Assembly (NCBI RefSeq): GCF_023746615.1
Contig: NZ_CP082275.1
Span: 1-64,000, forward strand
Reading direction: 5' to 3'
Origin: Grimontia kaedaensis
GTDB taxonomy: Bacteria; Pseudomonadota; Gammaproteobacteria; Enterobacterales; Vibrionaceae
Length of the DNA: 64,000 bases
The notes under the pieces were generated by a model that was not told the DNA's origin, made no database searches, and was given only the letters and a program-made list of their open reading frames with translations. Made by a program: the position numbers and the translations under genes. Shown one piece after another: positions 39,123 to 48,342 of the stretch. Within the stretch, counting starts at the first letter, position 1; the number at the start of each line of letters is the position of its first letter.

Positions 39123-39692
39123 TCAAGCTTCTTCAGCCGATTCATTCTCGTGCAGCTTACGGATCACTTTGGCTGGCGTGCCACCAATCAGACAATCTTC
39201 CGGCATGTCTTTGGTGACCACCGAATTGGCTGCGATCACTGAGCGAGCACCAATGGTCACGCTCTGGCAAATCACTGTATTGCCGCCCACCCAGACATCA
39301 TCACCCACCACGATCGGCTTGCAGAAGGTTTCCCATTTGCGTCGACTGCGGTAATCCATTGAGTGGCCGGCAGTGTAAAACTGGCAGTTAGGTCCAATGA
39401 GCACGTTGCTGCCAATGGTAATTGGCGCACCATCCAGCATCATCGCACCCATATTGATAAAGGTACTGGGACCGATATGGATGGTTTTACCAAACTCGCA
39501 GTGGAAAGGCGGCATCACCATTGAGTCATCCCCAATGCTTCCAAACAGCTCTGATGCAATATCAATGGATTGGTCAACCGGGAGAGCGTTGTAGCGTTGA
39601 AGGAGTTGGAAGGCTTTCGAGCGAATGGAATCAATCGTTTCATCGCACCCATTAAAGGCGAGGCCTTGGGTCATTTTTTCGAATTCGGTCAT
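39123..39692 (-). CDS. hexapeptide-repeat O-acetyltransferase, maltose/galactoside type
   Basis: This 189-residue protein has an N-terminal helical maltose-acetyltransferase-like segment (about residues 3-55) and a left-handed beta-helix of hexapeptide repeats (about 70-180). The catalytic His110 lies in FYTAGHSMD, as in LacA/Maa enzymes that acetylate sugars with acetyl-CoA. The C-terminal GGTPAKVIRKL is typical of the family. The real acceptor is unknown; a polysaccharide or free sugar is possible. It is monocistronic, downstream of rep in opposite orientation, and has no surrounding polysaccharide genes. Confidence 0.85.
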   Translation of the reverse strand: MTEFEKMTQGLAFNGCDETIDSIRSKAFQLLQRYNALPVDQSIDIASELFGSIGDDSMVMPPFHCEFGKTIHIGPSTFINMGAMMLDGAPITIGSNVLIGPNCQFYTAGHSMDYRSRRKWETFCKPIVVGDDVWVGGNTVICQSVTIGARSVIAANSVVTKDMPEDCLIGGTPAKVIRKLHENESAEEA

Positions 39693-39785
39693 CTTAGGAA
39701 CAGGAAAGAAGAAAACACGCGCGAATGATGGGGGATGTAGCGGGGGAATTCAGTGTCCTTGCTTCCAGACTGGTAAACAGGCATC

Positions 39786-39815
39786 AAAAAAGCGGCTTGA
39801 AAGCCGCTTTTTCAC
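39786..39815 (-). terminator. terminator of the cytochrome c5 gene
   Basis: AAGCGGCTT / AAGCCGCTT forms a stem with a short GAA-type loop flanked by A and T runs, directly past the stop codon on the minus strand. Confidence 0.85.
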
Positions 39816-39830
39816 ACAATCTTGGATACC

Positions 39831-40250
39831 TTACAGAGACAGCATGTGGTCGATAGCAGCCACGATCTCGTCATCCGAACAATCCATACAGGTTCCGCGT
39901 GCTGGCATGCCGTTGAAGCCCTCGATGGCGTGCTTGTTCAGCGTGTCACGGCCTTGTGCAAGGCGTGGTTCCCAAGCGGCAGGGTCGCTAACTTTTGGTG
40001 CGCCCGCGGCACCTGTCGCGTGACATGCCATACAGTAGGTGTTGTAAACGGAATCGCCGGTACGTGGGCCCGATGGTGCAGCAGCAGTATCAACAGGTGC
40101 TTCGCCATCCAAGTAAACGGAACCGACTGGTGCGATGCGTTCTGCAATGGCTTCTTCTGACATGTCAACAGCGTGCGCTGTACCCATCAGAAACAAAGCG
40201 GTGACAGCAGATACTGCTAGACGACGTAAAAAAATTCCCTTTGCGCTCAC
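39831..40250 (-). CDS. periplasmic cytochrome c5
   Basis: This is a class I c-type cytochrome of 139 residues that shuttles electrons in the periplasm. A signal peptide ends about AHA at residue 27. The haem motif is CMACH (Cys73, Cys76, His77), the likely axial ligand is Met115 in GFNGMPARG, and a second cysteine pair at 121 and 124 is characteristic of the c5 subfamily and is expected to form a disulfide. It stands alone between the acetyltransferase gene and the tRNA cluster. Partners are not encoded nearby. Confidence 0.9.
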   Translation of the reverse strand: MSAKGIFLRRLAVSAVTALFLMGTAHAVDMSEEAIAERIAPVGSVYLDGEAPVDTAAAPSGPRTGDSVYNTYCMACHATGAAGAPKVSDPAAWEPRLAQGRDTLNKHAIEGFNGMPARGTCMDCSDDEIVAAIDHMLSL

Positions 40251-40539
40251 TGTTTCACTCCCAATATCTTTTTGGTTCCGAGTTATCGGACGTTTTTTAT
40301 ACGGTTAGATATTTTTATCACAATTGTAGAGGTGGATCGGCTAACCGGGTCGACCTTTCAGCAATTGTGACGATCTTAATTACGAAGTATGGACGAAATA
40401 AGGTTAACTCCGTGTAAAGATTAAGTGATTATAGCGCTTTAGATTGTTGCGTGAAACCGTTATGATATCGCCTGCCTGCACTGTTTTTAGCCCGATCGGA
40501 TAAAAATAAACCGTTCGAAAAAAAAATTAAAAAAAGTGC

Positions 40540-40568
40540 TAGACGGCAGGAGGCGATATCCGTAATAT
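40540..40568 (+). promoter_or_regulatory. promoter of the Arg-His-Pro tRNA cluster
   Basis: TAGACG (40540-40545) and TAATAT (40563-40568), 17 bases apart, precede a GC-rich discriminator and tRNA-Arg at 40591. The rest of the 340-base gap 40251-40590 is the AT-rich upstream region of cytochrome c5; no gene is visible. Confidence 0.65.
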
Positions 40569-40590
40569 GCGACTCCGCCGACAGGGGCAA

Positions 40591-40667
<77 letters not shown>

Positions 40668-40701
40668 GTCCGGACTAGAAAATTTGGCGAAGTAAAACAG
40701 T

Positions 40702-40778
40702 GGTGGCTGTAGCTCAGTTGGTAGAGTCCCGGATTGTGATTCCGGTTGTCGCGGGTTCAAGTCCCGTCAGCCACCCCA
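40702..40778 (+). tRNA. tRNA-His (GUG), copy 1
   Basis: A 77-base tRNA including the extra G at -1 that is diagnostic for tRNA-His. Anticodon GTG is in loop TTGTGAT, and the 3' end is CCCCA. Confidence 0.97.
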
Positions 40779-40780
40779 CT

Positions 40781-40857
<77 letters not shown>

Positions 40858-40866
40858 CTTTCAGAG

Positions 40867-40890
40867 AGCCCGCTCAAACAAGCGGGCTTT
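40867..40890 (+). terminator. terminator-like hairpin after tRNA-Pro copy 1
   Basis: AGCCCGC / GCGGGCT followed by a short T stretch interrupted by CG (TTTCGTCGTTTT). It is duplicated with the tRNAs. Confidence 0.75.
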
Positions 40891-40975
40891 CGTCGTTTTA
40901 AGCAAGGGTAGAACTGTAAATAGTTCTATTTTTCGGGAATGCCGAACCCGAAAAGAAATTGACAAACAAAACAGT

Positions 40976-41052
40976 GGTGGCTGTAGCTCAGTTGGTAGAG
41001 TCCCGGATTGTGATTCCGGTTGTCGCGGGTTCAAGTCCCGTCAGCCACCCCA
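40976..41052 (+). tRNA. tRNA-His (GUG), copy 2
   Basis: Identical in all 77 bases to copy 1, exactly 274 bases downstream. It is part of a tandem duplication of the His-Pro pair. TTGACA at 40960-40965, just upstream of the repeat, could act as a -35, but no good -10 follows. Confidence 0.97.
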
Positions 41053-41054
41053 CT

Positions 41055-41131
<77 letters not shown>

Positions 41132-41140
41132 CTTTTAGAG

Positions 41141-41168
41141 AGCCCGCTCAAACAAGCGGGCTTTTTCG
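41141..41168 (+). terminator. terminator after tRNA-Pro copy 2
   Basis: AGCCCGC (41141-41147) / GCGGGCT followed by TTTTT. It has a better T run than the first copy and is probably the functional end of the cluster. Confidence 0.8.
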
Positions 41169-41260
41169 TATCTGGTGTTTGGGTTGTACCAACCCATGGT
41201 CGGGTGCGGAAGGCCGCCCCGCTGGAAGGCCAGTCCCACCTAATCCCTCTTCACCGACCA
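41168..41260 (+). pseudogene. decayed third tRNA-Pro copy
   Basis: The last 19 bases, AATCCCTCTTCACCGACCA (41242-41260), are identical to the 3' end of both intact tRNA-Pro genes. Upstream, ATCTGGTGTTTGGG and GGTCGGGTGCGG resemble the anticodon-arm and variable regions, but they are disrupted by extra bases, and the 5' acceptor and D arm are missing. A degenerate copy of the terminator (AGCCCG...GGCTTTTT, 41271-41296) follows, so a third tandem unit probably existed. Confidence 0.6.
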
Positions 41261-41296
41261 CTTTCAGAGAAGCCCGTTCAATCGCGCAGGCTTTTT

Positions 41297-41844
41297 CGTA
41301 TTTGCTTTCTATTATGTTTTTGACTTCCTGGCTTGTTTGTTAGGGCGATCTGCTGGAGGTCAGTTAGCACTCTTGCCATCGCACCTTCCCCTGTGATCAG
41401 GACAATAAGCCGTCTTATTCTTGTCGACTAACGTTAAATACTGGCTCGGTGTCCTATTCTTTTTTTGGTTTTCTTCACACTCTTGATTTAAAAGTGAACG
41501 TTATTCACCATGGAAACGCGTGAAATGTTACATTTTCTTAGTTATCAGGTGCATAGCTAGCCATATTAAATACTTTGATTACTACCTCACATTTACCTGC
41601 TTTCCTTATCGGCAACTGCCAGTAAAACAAGGGTTATTACTCATACTGTTGTTTATCTGTTAATGCCTTTTTGATGAATATTTATTCGATAAATTGTGCT
41701 TATTATGGCTGATAGTTTCATTATGTTGATTTCTCGTGAAACATTTGCCAGATTGTAATGCGCTTATTTAGCCTGTTTTGTTGATGTTAAACAGGGATTG
41801 TTCTCCGGCAGGCACGGAATTGTGCAGTACCAAGGGTCTGGTCA
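41297..41844 (+). other. AT-rich intergenic region upstream of the peptide ABC operon
   Basis: This 548-base stretch has no supported reading frame. It holds an inverted repeat GTGAA-CGTTA-TTCAC at 41494-41508 and a CRP-like partial match CGTGAAATGTTACATT at 41519-41534; both may be operators of the operon that follows. I could not fix the promoter. A possible Shine-Dalgarno (AAGGG) precedes the ATG at 41845. Confidence 0.4.
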
Positions 41845-43551
41845 ATGGCATTATTGGAAGTTAAAAACCTCCGTATCGAGTACCCCTCTCGTCACGGCGT
41901 ATTTGCAGCAGTGAAAGATCTCTCCTTTTCTATAGAGAGGGGAGAGATAGTTGGTGTGGTTGGTGAGTCTGGTGCAGGGAAATCGACGGTGGGTAACGCC
42001 GTTATCGATCTATTGAGCCCTCCGGGTCGAGTAGCCAGTGGGGATGTGTTCCTCGATGGTGAGAAAATCTCTGGTCTTGCACCTGACCAAATCCGTCGCT
42101 ACCGAGGCGCGAGAATTGGATTTATCTTCCAGGATCCAATGACGTCTCTCAACCCACTGTTCACTGTTGAGCAACAGCTGGTTGAAGCTATCACGGTTAA
42201 CCTGAACGTAGGTGAAGAAGAAGCCAAAAAGCGCGCATTGGCGCTAATGGAACAGGTGGGTATTCCTGAAGCACATAACCGTATCAAACAGTACCCGCAT
42301 CAATTCTCCGGTGGCATGCGCCAGCGCGTGGTAATTGCTATTGCGCTAGCAGGTGAACCCGACCTTATTATTGCAGATGAGCCGACAACTGCGCTGGATG
42401 TGTCGATTCAGGATCAGATTCTTAACCTTATCCGCGCCCTCTGTGTCGAAAAGAATGTGGGCTGTATGCTGGTGACCCACGATATGGGGGTGGTTTCCAA
42501 CGTCACAGACAAGATTGCGGTGATGTACCGCGGTGATTTGGTGGAGTTTGGCGAAACCTCCAAAGTGCTCAACAACCCAGAGCATCCCTATAGCCGCAGC
42601 CTAATTTCCGCTGTTCCGCGCTCTGACATCAAACTCGATCGCTTTCCGCTCGTGAGTTACATCGAAGAGGCGGTAGAGATGAAGCCACTGGATGTGAAAA
42701 CACATTGGTTGGGACAAAGCCAGGACGAGCGCGAATATACGGGCTCTTTGCTAAGAGTCGAGAACGTGAATCTGCGTTTTGTTACCAAGGACTCTTTCTT
42801 CGAAAGTCGCCGTGAATACGTACAAGCGTCTAATAATGTTAGTTTTGAAGTTCATGAAGGCGAAACGTTTGGTCTCGTGGGCGAGTCTGGCTCAGGCAAA
42901 TCAACCATTGCCCGTGTGATTGCAGGTCTTTATCCGCCGAACTCGGGGAAGGTATTGTTTGAAGGGATCGATCTGACGTCTTTGAAAAGTGAAGCGCAAC
43001 GTCGCCCGATGCGCCGCCAAATGCAGATGGTATTCCAAAACCCTTATTCCTCGATGAATCCGCGCATGAAAGTGCAGGACATCATCGCCGAGCCTATCCG
43101 TTTCCACAAACTGGCTAATGAAAACCAGATCCGCCAAATCGTCGGCGATTTACTCGATCACGTTGGGCTAGGCCGTGGAAGCGGTATCAAATATCCCCAT
43201 GAATTCTCAGGTGGCCAGCGCCAGCGTATTTCTATCGCACGTGCATTGGCAACCCGTCCACGCCTTCTCATTTGTGATGAACCAACCTCCGCATTGGATG
43301 TGTCGGTGCAGGCGCAAATCTTGAACCTTTTAAAAGATCTGCAGCAAGAGTTGAACCTGACCATGCTGTTTATCAGCCATGACCTGCCTGTTATCAGACA
43401 AATGTGTGACCGCATTGGTGTGATGCAAAAAGGCACCCTGCTCGAAGTGGCGCATACCGAAGCGCTGTTTAAATCACCCCAGCATGAATACAGCAAGCAG
43501 TTGATTTCTTTGATGCCTGAGTTCAAAGGCATGAGTGCAGTCGCAGGATAA
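41845..43551 (+). CDS. peptide ABC transporter, fused double ATP-binding protein
   Basis: This 568-residue cytosolic protein contains two complete ABC ATPases of the Dpp/Opp type in one chain. The first has Walker A GESGAGKS at 40-47 and signature FSGGMRQR near 154; the second has Walker A GESGSGKS at 346-353 and signature FSGGQRQR. Both carry the oligopeptide-transporter ATPase C-terminal extension (NPEHPYS, SPQHEYS). It energises import through the two permeases downstream. Fused ATPases of this kind occur in GsiA and YejF; here the gene is first in the operon. The V. cholerae counterpart lies at the same place after rep and tRNAs, as I recall it. The substrate is not identifiable. Confidence 0.9.
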   Translation: MALLEVKNLRIEYPSRHGVFAAVKDLSFSIERGEIVGVVGESGAGKSTVGNAVIDLLSPPGRVASGDVFLDGEKISGLAPDQIRRYRGARIGFIFQDPMTSLNPLFTVEQQLVEAITVNLNVGEEEAKKRALALMEQVGIPEAHNRIKQYPHQFSGGMRQRVVIAIALAGEPDLIIADEPTTALDVSIQDQILNLIRALCVEKNVGCMLVTHDMGVVSNVTDKIAVMYRGDLVEFGETSKVLNNPEHPYSRSLISAVPRSDIKLDRFPLVSYIEEAVEMKPLDVKTHWLGQSQDEREYTGSLLRVENVNLRFVTKDSFFESRREYVQASNNVSFEVHEGETFGLVGESGSGKSTIARVIAGLYPPNSGKVLFEGIDLTSLKSEAQRRPMRRQMQMVFQNPYSSMNPRMKVQDIIAEPIRFHKLANENQIRQIVGDLLDHVGLGRGSGIKYPHEFSGGQRQRISIARALATRPRLLICDEPTSALDVSVQAQILNLLKDLQQELNLTMLFISHDLPVIRQMCDRIGVMQKGTLLEVAHTEALFKSPQHEYSKQLISLMPEFKGMSAVAG

Positions 43552-43659
43552 AAACGAATCCCACCATTGGCGAGAGGATGATGTTGTGCTCGCTGGTGGT
43601 TTCAATTTGCAATACACAACATAACGGGAGCTAAGGCTCCCAGCATAAGGAGTCATGCA

Positions 43660-45213
43660 ATGAAAACCTTCAAGAGTAAAATCGCGCTCGCGATGATGGC
43701 GGCGGGCCTGAGCTTCGCTGCGTCTGCAGCAGATATTACCGTTGCTTACGCTGCCGACCCAGTGTCACTTGACCCCCATGAGCAGCTCTCTGGCGGCACC
43801 CTTCAATTATCCCACATGGTCTTTGACCCACTTGTCCGCTTTAACCAGTCGATGGGATTTGAACCACGCCTTGCAGAGTCCTGGGAGCGTGTAGACAACG
43901 AAACCATGCGCTTTAACCTGCGCAAAGGCGTGAAATTCCACTCTGGCAACGATATGACCGCTGATGATGTGGTTTGGACTTTCAACCGCCTGAAATCATC
44001 ACCAGACTTTAAAGGTATTTTTGCACCGCTGGTTTCTTTGACCAAGGTTGATGACCACACAGTAGAAATCAAAACTGATGGCACTTACCCGCTGATCCAA
44101 AACGTTGCGACCTACATTTTCCCGATGGACAGCAAGTTCTACACGGGCACCACTGCTGATGGTAAAGACAAAGCGGAAGTGGTGAAGCACGGTAACTCTT
44201 TTGCGTCGACCAACCTTTCCGGTACTGGCCCATTTGTCGTGAAATCACGCGAGCAGGGCGTAAAAGTTGAGTTCGAACGTTTTGCGGATTACTGGGACAA
44301 AGATTCTGGTGGTAACGTTGATAACCTGACTTTGGTGCCAATCAAAGAAGATGCAACCCGCGTAGCAGCAATGTTGTCTGGCGATGTTGATATGATTGCG
44401 CCGGTTTCACCGAACGATTACAAGCGCATCGAGAAAGCGAAAGGTGTGGATCTCTACACCATGCCAGGTACCCGTATTATTACCTTCCAAATGAACCAAA
44501 ATAGCAACCCAGCGCTGAAAGATGCGCGTGTGCGTCAGGCTATCGTTTACGCGGTCAACAATGAAGGCATCGCGAAGAAGGTCATGAAAGGCGCAGCGAC
44601 AGCGTCTGCACAGCAAAGCCCTCCAGGCTATGCCGGTTACAACGATAGCCTGAAGCCGCGTTATGATCTGAAAAAAGCGAAGCAGCTGATGGAAGAAGCA
44701 GGTTACGCTGACGGCTTCAAGCTGACCATGATGGCGCCAAATAACCGCTATGTGAATGATGACAAGATTGCACAAGCTACGGCGGCGATGTTGTCAAAAA
44801 TCGGCATCGATGTTGACCTGAAAACCATGCCAAAAGCGCAATACTGGCCTGAGTTCGACAAGTGTGCGGCTGACATGATGATGATCGGCTGGCACCCGGA
44901 TACGGAAGATTCCGCAAACTTCACCGAGTTCCTGGCGATGACCCGCAATGCTGACACCGGTAAAGGCCAGTACAACTGTGGTCACTACAGCAACTCTGAA
45001 GTGGATAAGTTGGTCAACGAAGCAAACAAAGAAACTGACCTGAGCAAGCGTAATGCGATGCTGAAGAAAGTAGAGGAAATCCTCTACAACGAAGCAGCGT
45101 TCGTTCCTCTTCACTGGCAAGATCCTTCATGGGCAGCGAAAGAGAACGTAGAAATTGGTCCAATCGTGAATGGGATGAACTTCCCTTACTTCGGTGACCT
45201 GGTCGTTAAGTAA
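43660..45213 (+). CDS. periplasmic oligopeptide-type substrate-binding protein
   Basis: This 517-residue protein is of the SBP_bac_5 family (DppA/OppA/GsiB). A signal peptide of about 23 residues ends at SFAASAA. The family motif is SWERVDNETMRFNLRKGVKFH. It captures small peptides or related ligands (glutathione and haem are known cases) and delivers them to the permease. It has an AAGGAG ribosome-binding site and lies between the ATPase and permease genes. The residues that would set ligand choice cannot be judged by eye. Confidence 0.9.
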   Translation: MKTFKSKIALAMMAAGLSFAASAADITVAYAADPVSLDPHEQLSGGTLQLSHMVFDPLVRFNQSMGFEPRLAESWERVDNETMRFNLRKGVKFHSGNDMTADDVVWTFNRLKSSPDFKGIFAPLVSLTKVDDHTVEIKTDGTYPLIQNVATYIFPMDSKFYTGTTADGKDKAEVVKHGNSFASTNLSGTGPFVVKSREQGVKVEFERFADYWDKDSGGNVDNLTLVPIKEDATRVAAMLSGDVDMIAPVSPNDYKRIEKAKGVDLYTMPGTRIITFQMNQNSNPALKDARVRQAIVYAVNNEGIAKKVMKGAATASAQQSPPGYAGYNDSLKPRYDLKKAKQLMEEAGYADGFKLTMMAPNNRYVNDDKIAQATAAMLSKIGIDVDLKTMPKAQYWPEFDKCAADMMMIGWHPDTEDSANFTEFLAMTRNADTGKGQYNCGHYSNSEVDKLVNEANKETDLSKRNAMLKKVEEILYNEAAFVPLHWQDPSWAAKENVEIGPIVNGMNFPYFGDLVVK

Positions 45214-45273
45214 CGAGCGACCGCTTTTCCGCCGGAGAGCCCTCATTTCTGGCGGAGACGAAACAACGTAAAA

Positions 45274-45320
45274 CGGAAACGGCCGTCATGACCACCCGTG
45301 GAATGTCCGGCCGTTTCTTT
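45274..45320 (+). terminator. intercistronic hairpin after the binding-protein gene
   Basis: GAAACGGCCG (45276-45285) pairs exactly with CGGCCGTTTC (45308-45317), followed by TTTCAG. Such a leaky terminator or mRNA-stabilising hairpin often keeps binding protein levels above those of the permeases. Confidence 0.7.
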
Positions 45321-45385
45321 CAGTAGAAAGTCTCTACTGAAAGATTCAAAAGCAAAAATCTTCAAGGAAAGTGAAGGGGCTAGGA

Positions 45386-46363
45386 ATGTTTACCTTTCTC
45401 GTCAAGCGCCTAATTCAGGCGGTGATAGTGATGTTTGTGATCAGTCTGGTGGCGTTCGCCATTCAGGACAACCTTGGCGATCCGTTGCGTGAAATGGTGG
45501 GTCAGTCTGTATCAGAGTCAGAAAGACAAGCCCTACGCGATGAGCTTGGATTGAACGACCCTTTCATCGAAAAGTACTCTCGCTTTGTCGGTAATGCGCT
45601 GCAAGGCGATTTGGGGACCTCTTATTTCTTCAAACGCCCGGCAGTTGACGTCATTCTCGACAAACTCGTCGCTACGTTAGAGCTAGTGATCGGGGCGACC
45701 ATCATTATCGTGGTGTTCTCCATACCGCTCGGGGTTTACTCTGCCATTCACCCAAATAGTGTCTTCACCAAAATTATCATGGCAGGGAGTAGTATCGGTA
45801 TCTCGATTCCTGTGTTCCTGACTGCCATTATGTTGATGTATATCTTCTCCATTGAGCTTGGTTGGCTTCCTTCATTTGGCCGCGGCGATACGGTCAATGT
45901 GTTCGGCTGGGAGACCGGTTTCCTCTCACTGGATGGCCTTTCACACTTGATTCTGCCGAGCATTGCCCTGTCATCTATCATGCTGCCATTGTTTATCCGC
46001 CTGGTTCGCTCTGAAATGCTGGAAGCATTAAGCACCGAATATGTGAAATTTGCTCGTGCCAAAGGCTTGCCAGAGAGAACTGTGCAGTACAAACATGCTC
46101 TGAAAAACACCATGCTGCCAGTCGTGACGGTCGGCGGTGTACAGATAGGTACCATGGTGGCTTACACCATTTTGACGGAAAAAGTGTTCCAGTGGCCTGG
46201 CACCGGCTTTCTGTTCCTCGAAGCCATCAACCGAGTGGACACGCCACTTATCACAGCGTATGTCATTTTTGTCGGTTTGCTGTTTGTGGTCACCAATACA
46301 CTAGTGGACTTGTTGTATGGCCTGATTAACCCAACGGTTAACCTGACAGGCAAGGGGGCATAA
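45386..46363 (+). CDS. peptide ABC transporter permease, DppB type
   Basis: This 325-residue inner-membrane protein has an N-terminal helix (FLVKRLIQAVIVMFVISLVAF) and the BPD_transp_1 domain. The EAA loop that docks the ATPase is visible as EALSTEYVKFARAKGLPERT...N. The ATG at 45386 has an AGGGG site; a GTG five codons upstream is less likely. Its gene is two bases ahead of the second permease gene. Confidence 0.9.
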   Translation: MFTFLVKRLIQAVIVMFVISLVAFAIQDNLGDPLREMVGQSVSESERQALRDELGLNDPFIEKYSRFVGNALQGDLGTSYFFKRPAVDVILDKLVATLELVIGATIIIVVFSIPLGVYSAIHPNSVFTKIIMAGSSIGISIPVFLTAIMLMYIFSIELGWLPSFGRGDTVNVFGWETGFLSLDGLSHLILPSIALSSIMLPLFIRLVRSEMLEALSTEYVKFARAKGLPERTVQYKHALKNTMLPVVTVGGVQIGTMVAYTILTEKVFQWPGTGFLFLEAINRVDTPLITAYVIFVGLLFVVTNTLVDLLYGLINPTVNLTGKGA

Positions 46364-46365
46364 TC

Positions 46366-47307
46366 ATGACTAATGTGAATACTAAAACGCCTTCTCGCTG
46401 GCAGCAGTTTCTGGATTCGGATTTTTTCTACTTCTTCAAGCGCGACAAAGTGGCGATGTTTAGCTTCGCCGTGTTCCTGTCGTTTGTGCTGGCCGCGATT
46501 TTTGCACCCCTGCTTTCGCCAAATGATCCTTACGATTTAGCGTCCATCGATATCATGGACTCCGAGCTTCCTCCGACCTGGATGGAGTGGGGTGACGAGC
46601 GCTTCTTGCTGGGTACCGATAATCAGGGACGCGATATTCTCTCAACCATTCTTTATGGCCTGCGCATCTCACTGATGATTGGTCTGGGCGCGGTGGCACT
46701 TCAGCTGTTACTGGGTATCGTAATTGGTTTGAGTGCTGGCTATTTTGGTGGTCGCATCGACAGCTTCCTGATGCGTATCGCTGACGTACAGTTATCTTTC
46801 TCCACCATGATGGTAGCGATCATCGTGTCGGCAATTTTCAAAGCCAGCTTTGGTAGCGACTTTTACAGTGAGTATGCCATTTTGATGCTGGTGGTGATTA
46901 TCGGTATTGCCGAGTGGCCACAGTATGCCCGTACAGTGCGCGCCTCCGTGTTGGCTGAAAAGAAAAAAGAGTATGTGGAAGCAGCGCAGGTGATGGGCTT
47001 CAAAGCGCCCCGCATCATGTTCAGGCATATTCTGCCCAACTGCCTGTCGCCAATCCTGGTGATTTGTACCGTACAGGTAGCCAACGCGATCATGTCAGAA
47101 GCGGCGCTTTCCTTCCTTGGTTTGGGGATGCCAGTAGACAAGCCATCGCTTGGTTCACTGATCAGCATTGGCTTCACTTATATCTTCTCTGGTGCATGGT
47201 GGATCACTGCCTTCCCGGGCATTGTGCTCGTCACCTTGGTGTTGGTGATTAACCTTCTGGGTGACTGGCTGCGCGATGTCTTCAACCCAAAAATCTACAA
47301 AGGTTAA
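46366..47307 (+). CDS. peptide ABC transporter permease, DppC type
   Basis: This 313-residue permease pairs with the preceding one. The N-terminal OppC-type helix (FSFAVFLSFVLAAIFAPLL) is followed by LLGTDNQGRDILS, typical of the family, and an EAA loop KKKEYVEAAQVMGFKAPRIM. It is the last gene of the four-gene importer operon and is followed by a terminator. Confidence 0.92.
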   Translation: MTNVNTKTPSRWQQFLDSDFFYFFKRDKVAMFSFAVFLSFVLAAIFAPLLSPNDPYDLASIDIMDSELPPTWMEWGDERFLLGTDNQGRDILSTILYGLRISLMIGLGAVALQLLLGIVIGLSAGYFGGRIDSFLMRIADVQLSFSTMMVAIIVSAIFKASFGSDFYSEYAILMLVVIIGIAEWPQYARTVRASVLAEKKKEYVEAAQVMGFKAPRIMFRHILPNCLSPILVICTVQVANAIMSEAALSFLGLGMPVDKPSLGSLISIGFTYIFSGAWWITAFPGIVLVTLVLVINLLGDWLRDVFNPKIYKG

Positions 47308-47311
47308 CAGA

Positions 47312-47345
47312 ACCAGAAAAGGCAGCATCACGCTGCCTTTTCTGT
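47312..47345 (+). terminator. terminator of the peptide ABC operon
   Basis: AAAAGGCAGC / GCTGCCTTTT with an ATCAC-type loop lies about 10 bases after the last stop codon. Confidence 0.88.
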
Positions 47346-47422
47346 AATTTGCTCGTTATTTCCTCGATTTCGCGCTAGGCTAACTGTCTGAACTACATAA
47401 CTTCCTGACGGGAATTGGTGTG

Positions 47423-48217
47423 ATGTTTTCAAGATTTTTCAGCATTCTGGCTATCTCACTATTCGTTGCTTTTTCCTCGGCCTCTTTGCAGGCTGCGGAA
47501 GTCTGTCAGCCCTTAGAAAAAGATGGATGGCAGGTCGTAGACCAAAGCTGTCAGGTCGGTTCGGGTCTTTGGTCAAAACGCCCCATTAGAAATGATGGAA
47601 GATTTTGGGTGCAATGTGGCGTAGTCAGTCAATTACCTAAACCTTGGTTTGCAAAAGAAATAGAAGCCGTACTGATGCGGGACAAATTGGTGTTTCGCGA
47701 AGAGGGCGATAAATATCGTTGTCTCGTTGGCCCTTTTGAGCGTTACTCGGAAGCGGAAATAGTGAAGGACGTGATGACGCAACGCAAAGTCTTTGCTTCT
47801 GCTTTTATCCGCGATGTTTCCCTCCCTGAAAACACTCCGAAGGTCAGTAAGCCCAAAGTTAAAGTCCCAGAAACGTCAAAACGAATGCCAGTAAAAGCAA
47901 CCCGCCAGTATATTGATGTCGGCGCTCTGAAAAGCCCGATGCCGGAAATTGGTGAACCGCGTTACAGTGATAAGCAAAACGTTTGGTGGCGTGCCACGCT
48001 CAAAGAAGCGAATCAGGCCTGTCGCCAAGATGGAATGACACTGGTGTCAGAGTCTACGTTGAAAACTCTGTCATCCATGCCAGATTGGAAAAACACTTAT
48101 CCCAACCGACTGCCTTATTGGGTGTCTGAAATGCGAGCCTTTGATGTAACAATGGGAATTTCCATGCCTCTCTCCCTTGAGTCTGCTCTGCTGGTATTGT
48201 GCGAGTCCTCGTCGTAA
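47423..48217 (+). CDS. secreted SPOR-like protein of unknown function
   Basis: The protein has 264 residues. A signal peptide (residues 1 to about 24, ending LQA-AEV) is followed by a region resembling a SPOR/sporulation-related repeat (about 60-110, KDKYRCLVGPFERYSEAEIVKDVMTQRK pattern). A Lys/Pro-rich linker (about 140-160) precedes a C-terminal domain of about 80 residues ending LPYWVSEMRAFDV...LLVLCESSS. Cysteines are frequent, as in an exported protein. The ATG at 47423 is chosen; an overlapping GTG is three bases upstream. A SPOR domain would bind denuded peptidoglycan, but this assignment is tentative. Confidence 0.6.
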   Translation: MFSRFFSILAISLFVAFSSASLQAAEVCQPLEKDGWQVVDQSCQVGSGLWSKRPIRNDGRFWVQCGVVSQLPKPWFAKEIEAVLMRDKLVFREEGDKYRCLVGPFERYSEAEIVKDVMTQRKVFASAFIRDVSLPENTPKVSKPKVKVPETSKRMPVKATRQYIDVGALKSPMPEIGEPRYSDKQNVWWRATLKEANQACRQDGMTLVSESTLKTLSSMPDWKNTYPNRLPYWVSEMRAFDVTMGISMPLSLESALLVLCESSS

Positions 48218-48342
48218 CAGCCCGTAGAGTTGTAAATCCTGCTGTAGAAACAGACGCAAATTTACTGCTCAAAGCATTCGCCTCTTAAAATGAGCGCGAA
48301 AGCACGCGTTTTCCGTTGTAAGGCAGTAAAAGGCAATCATTC

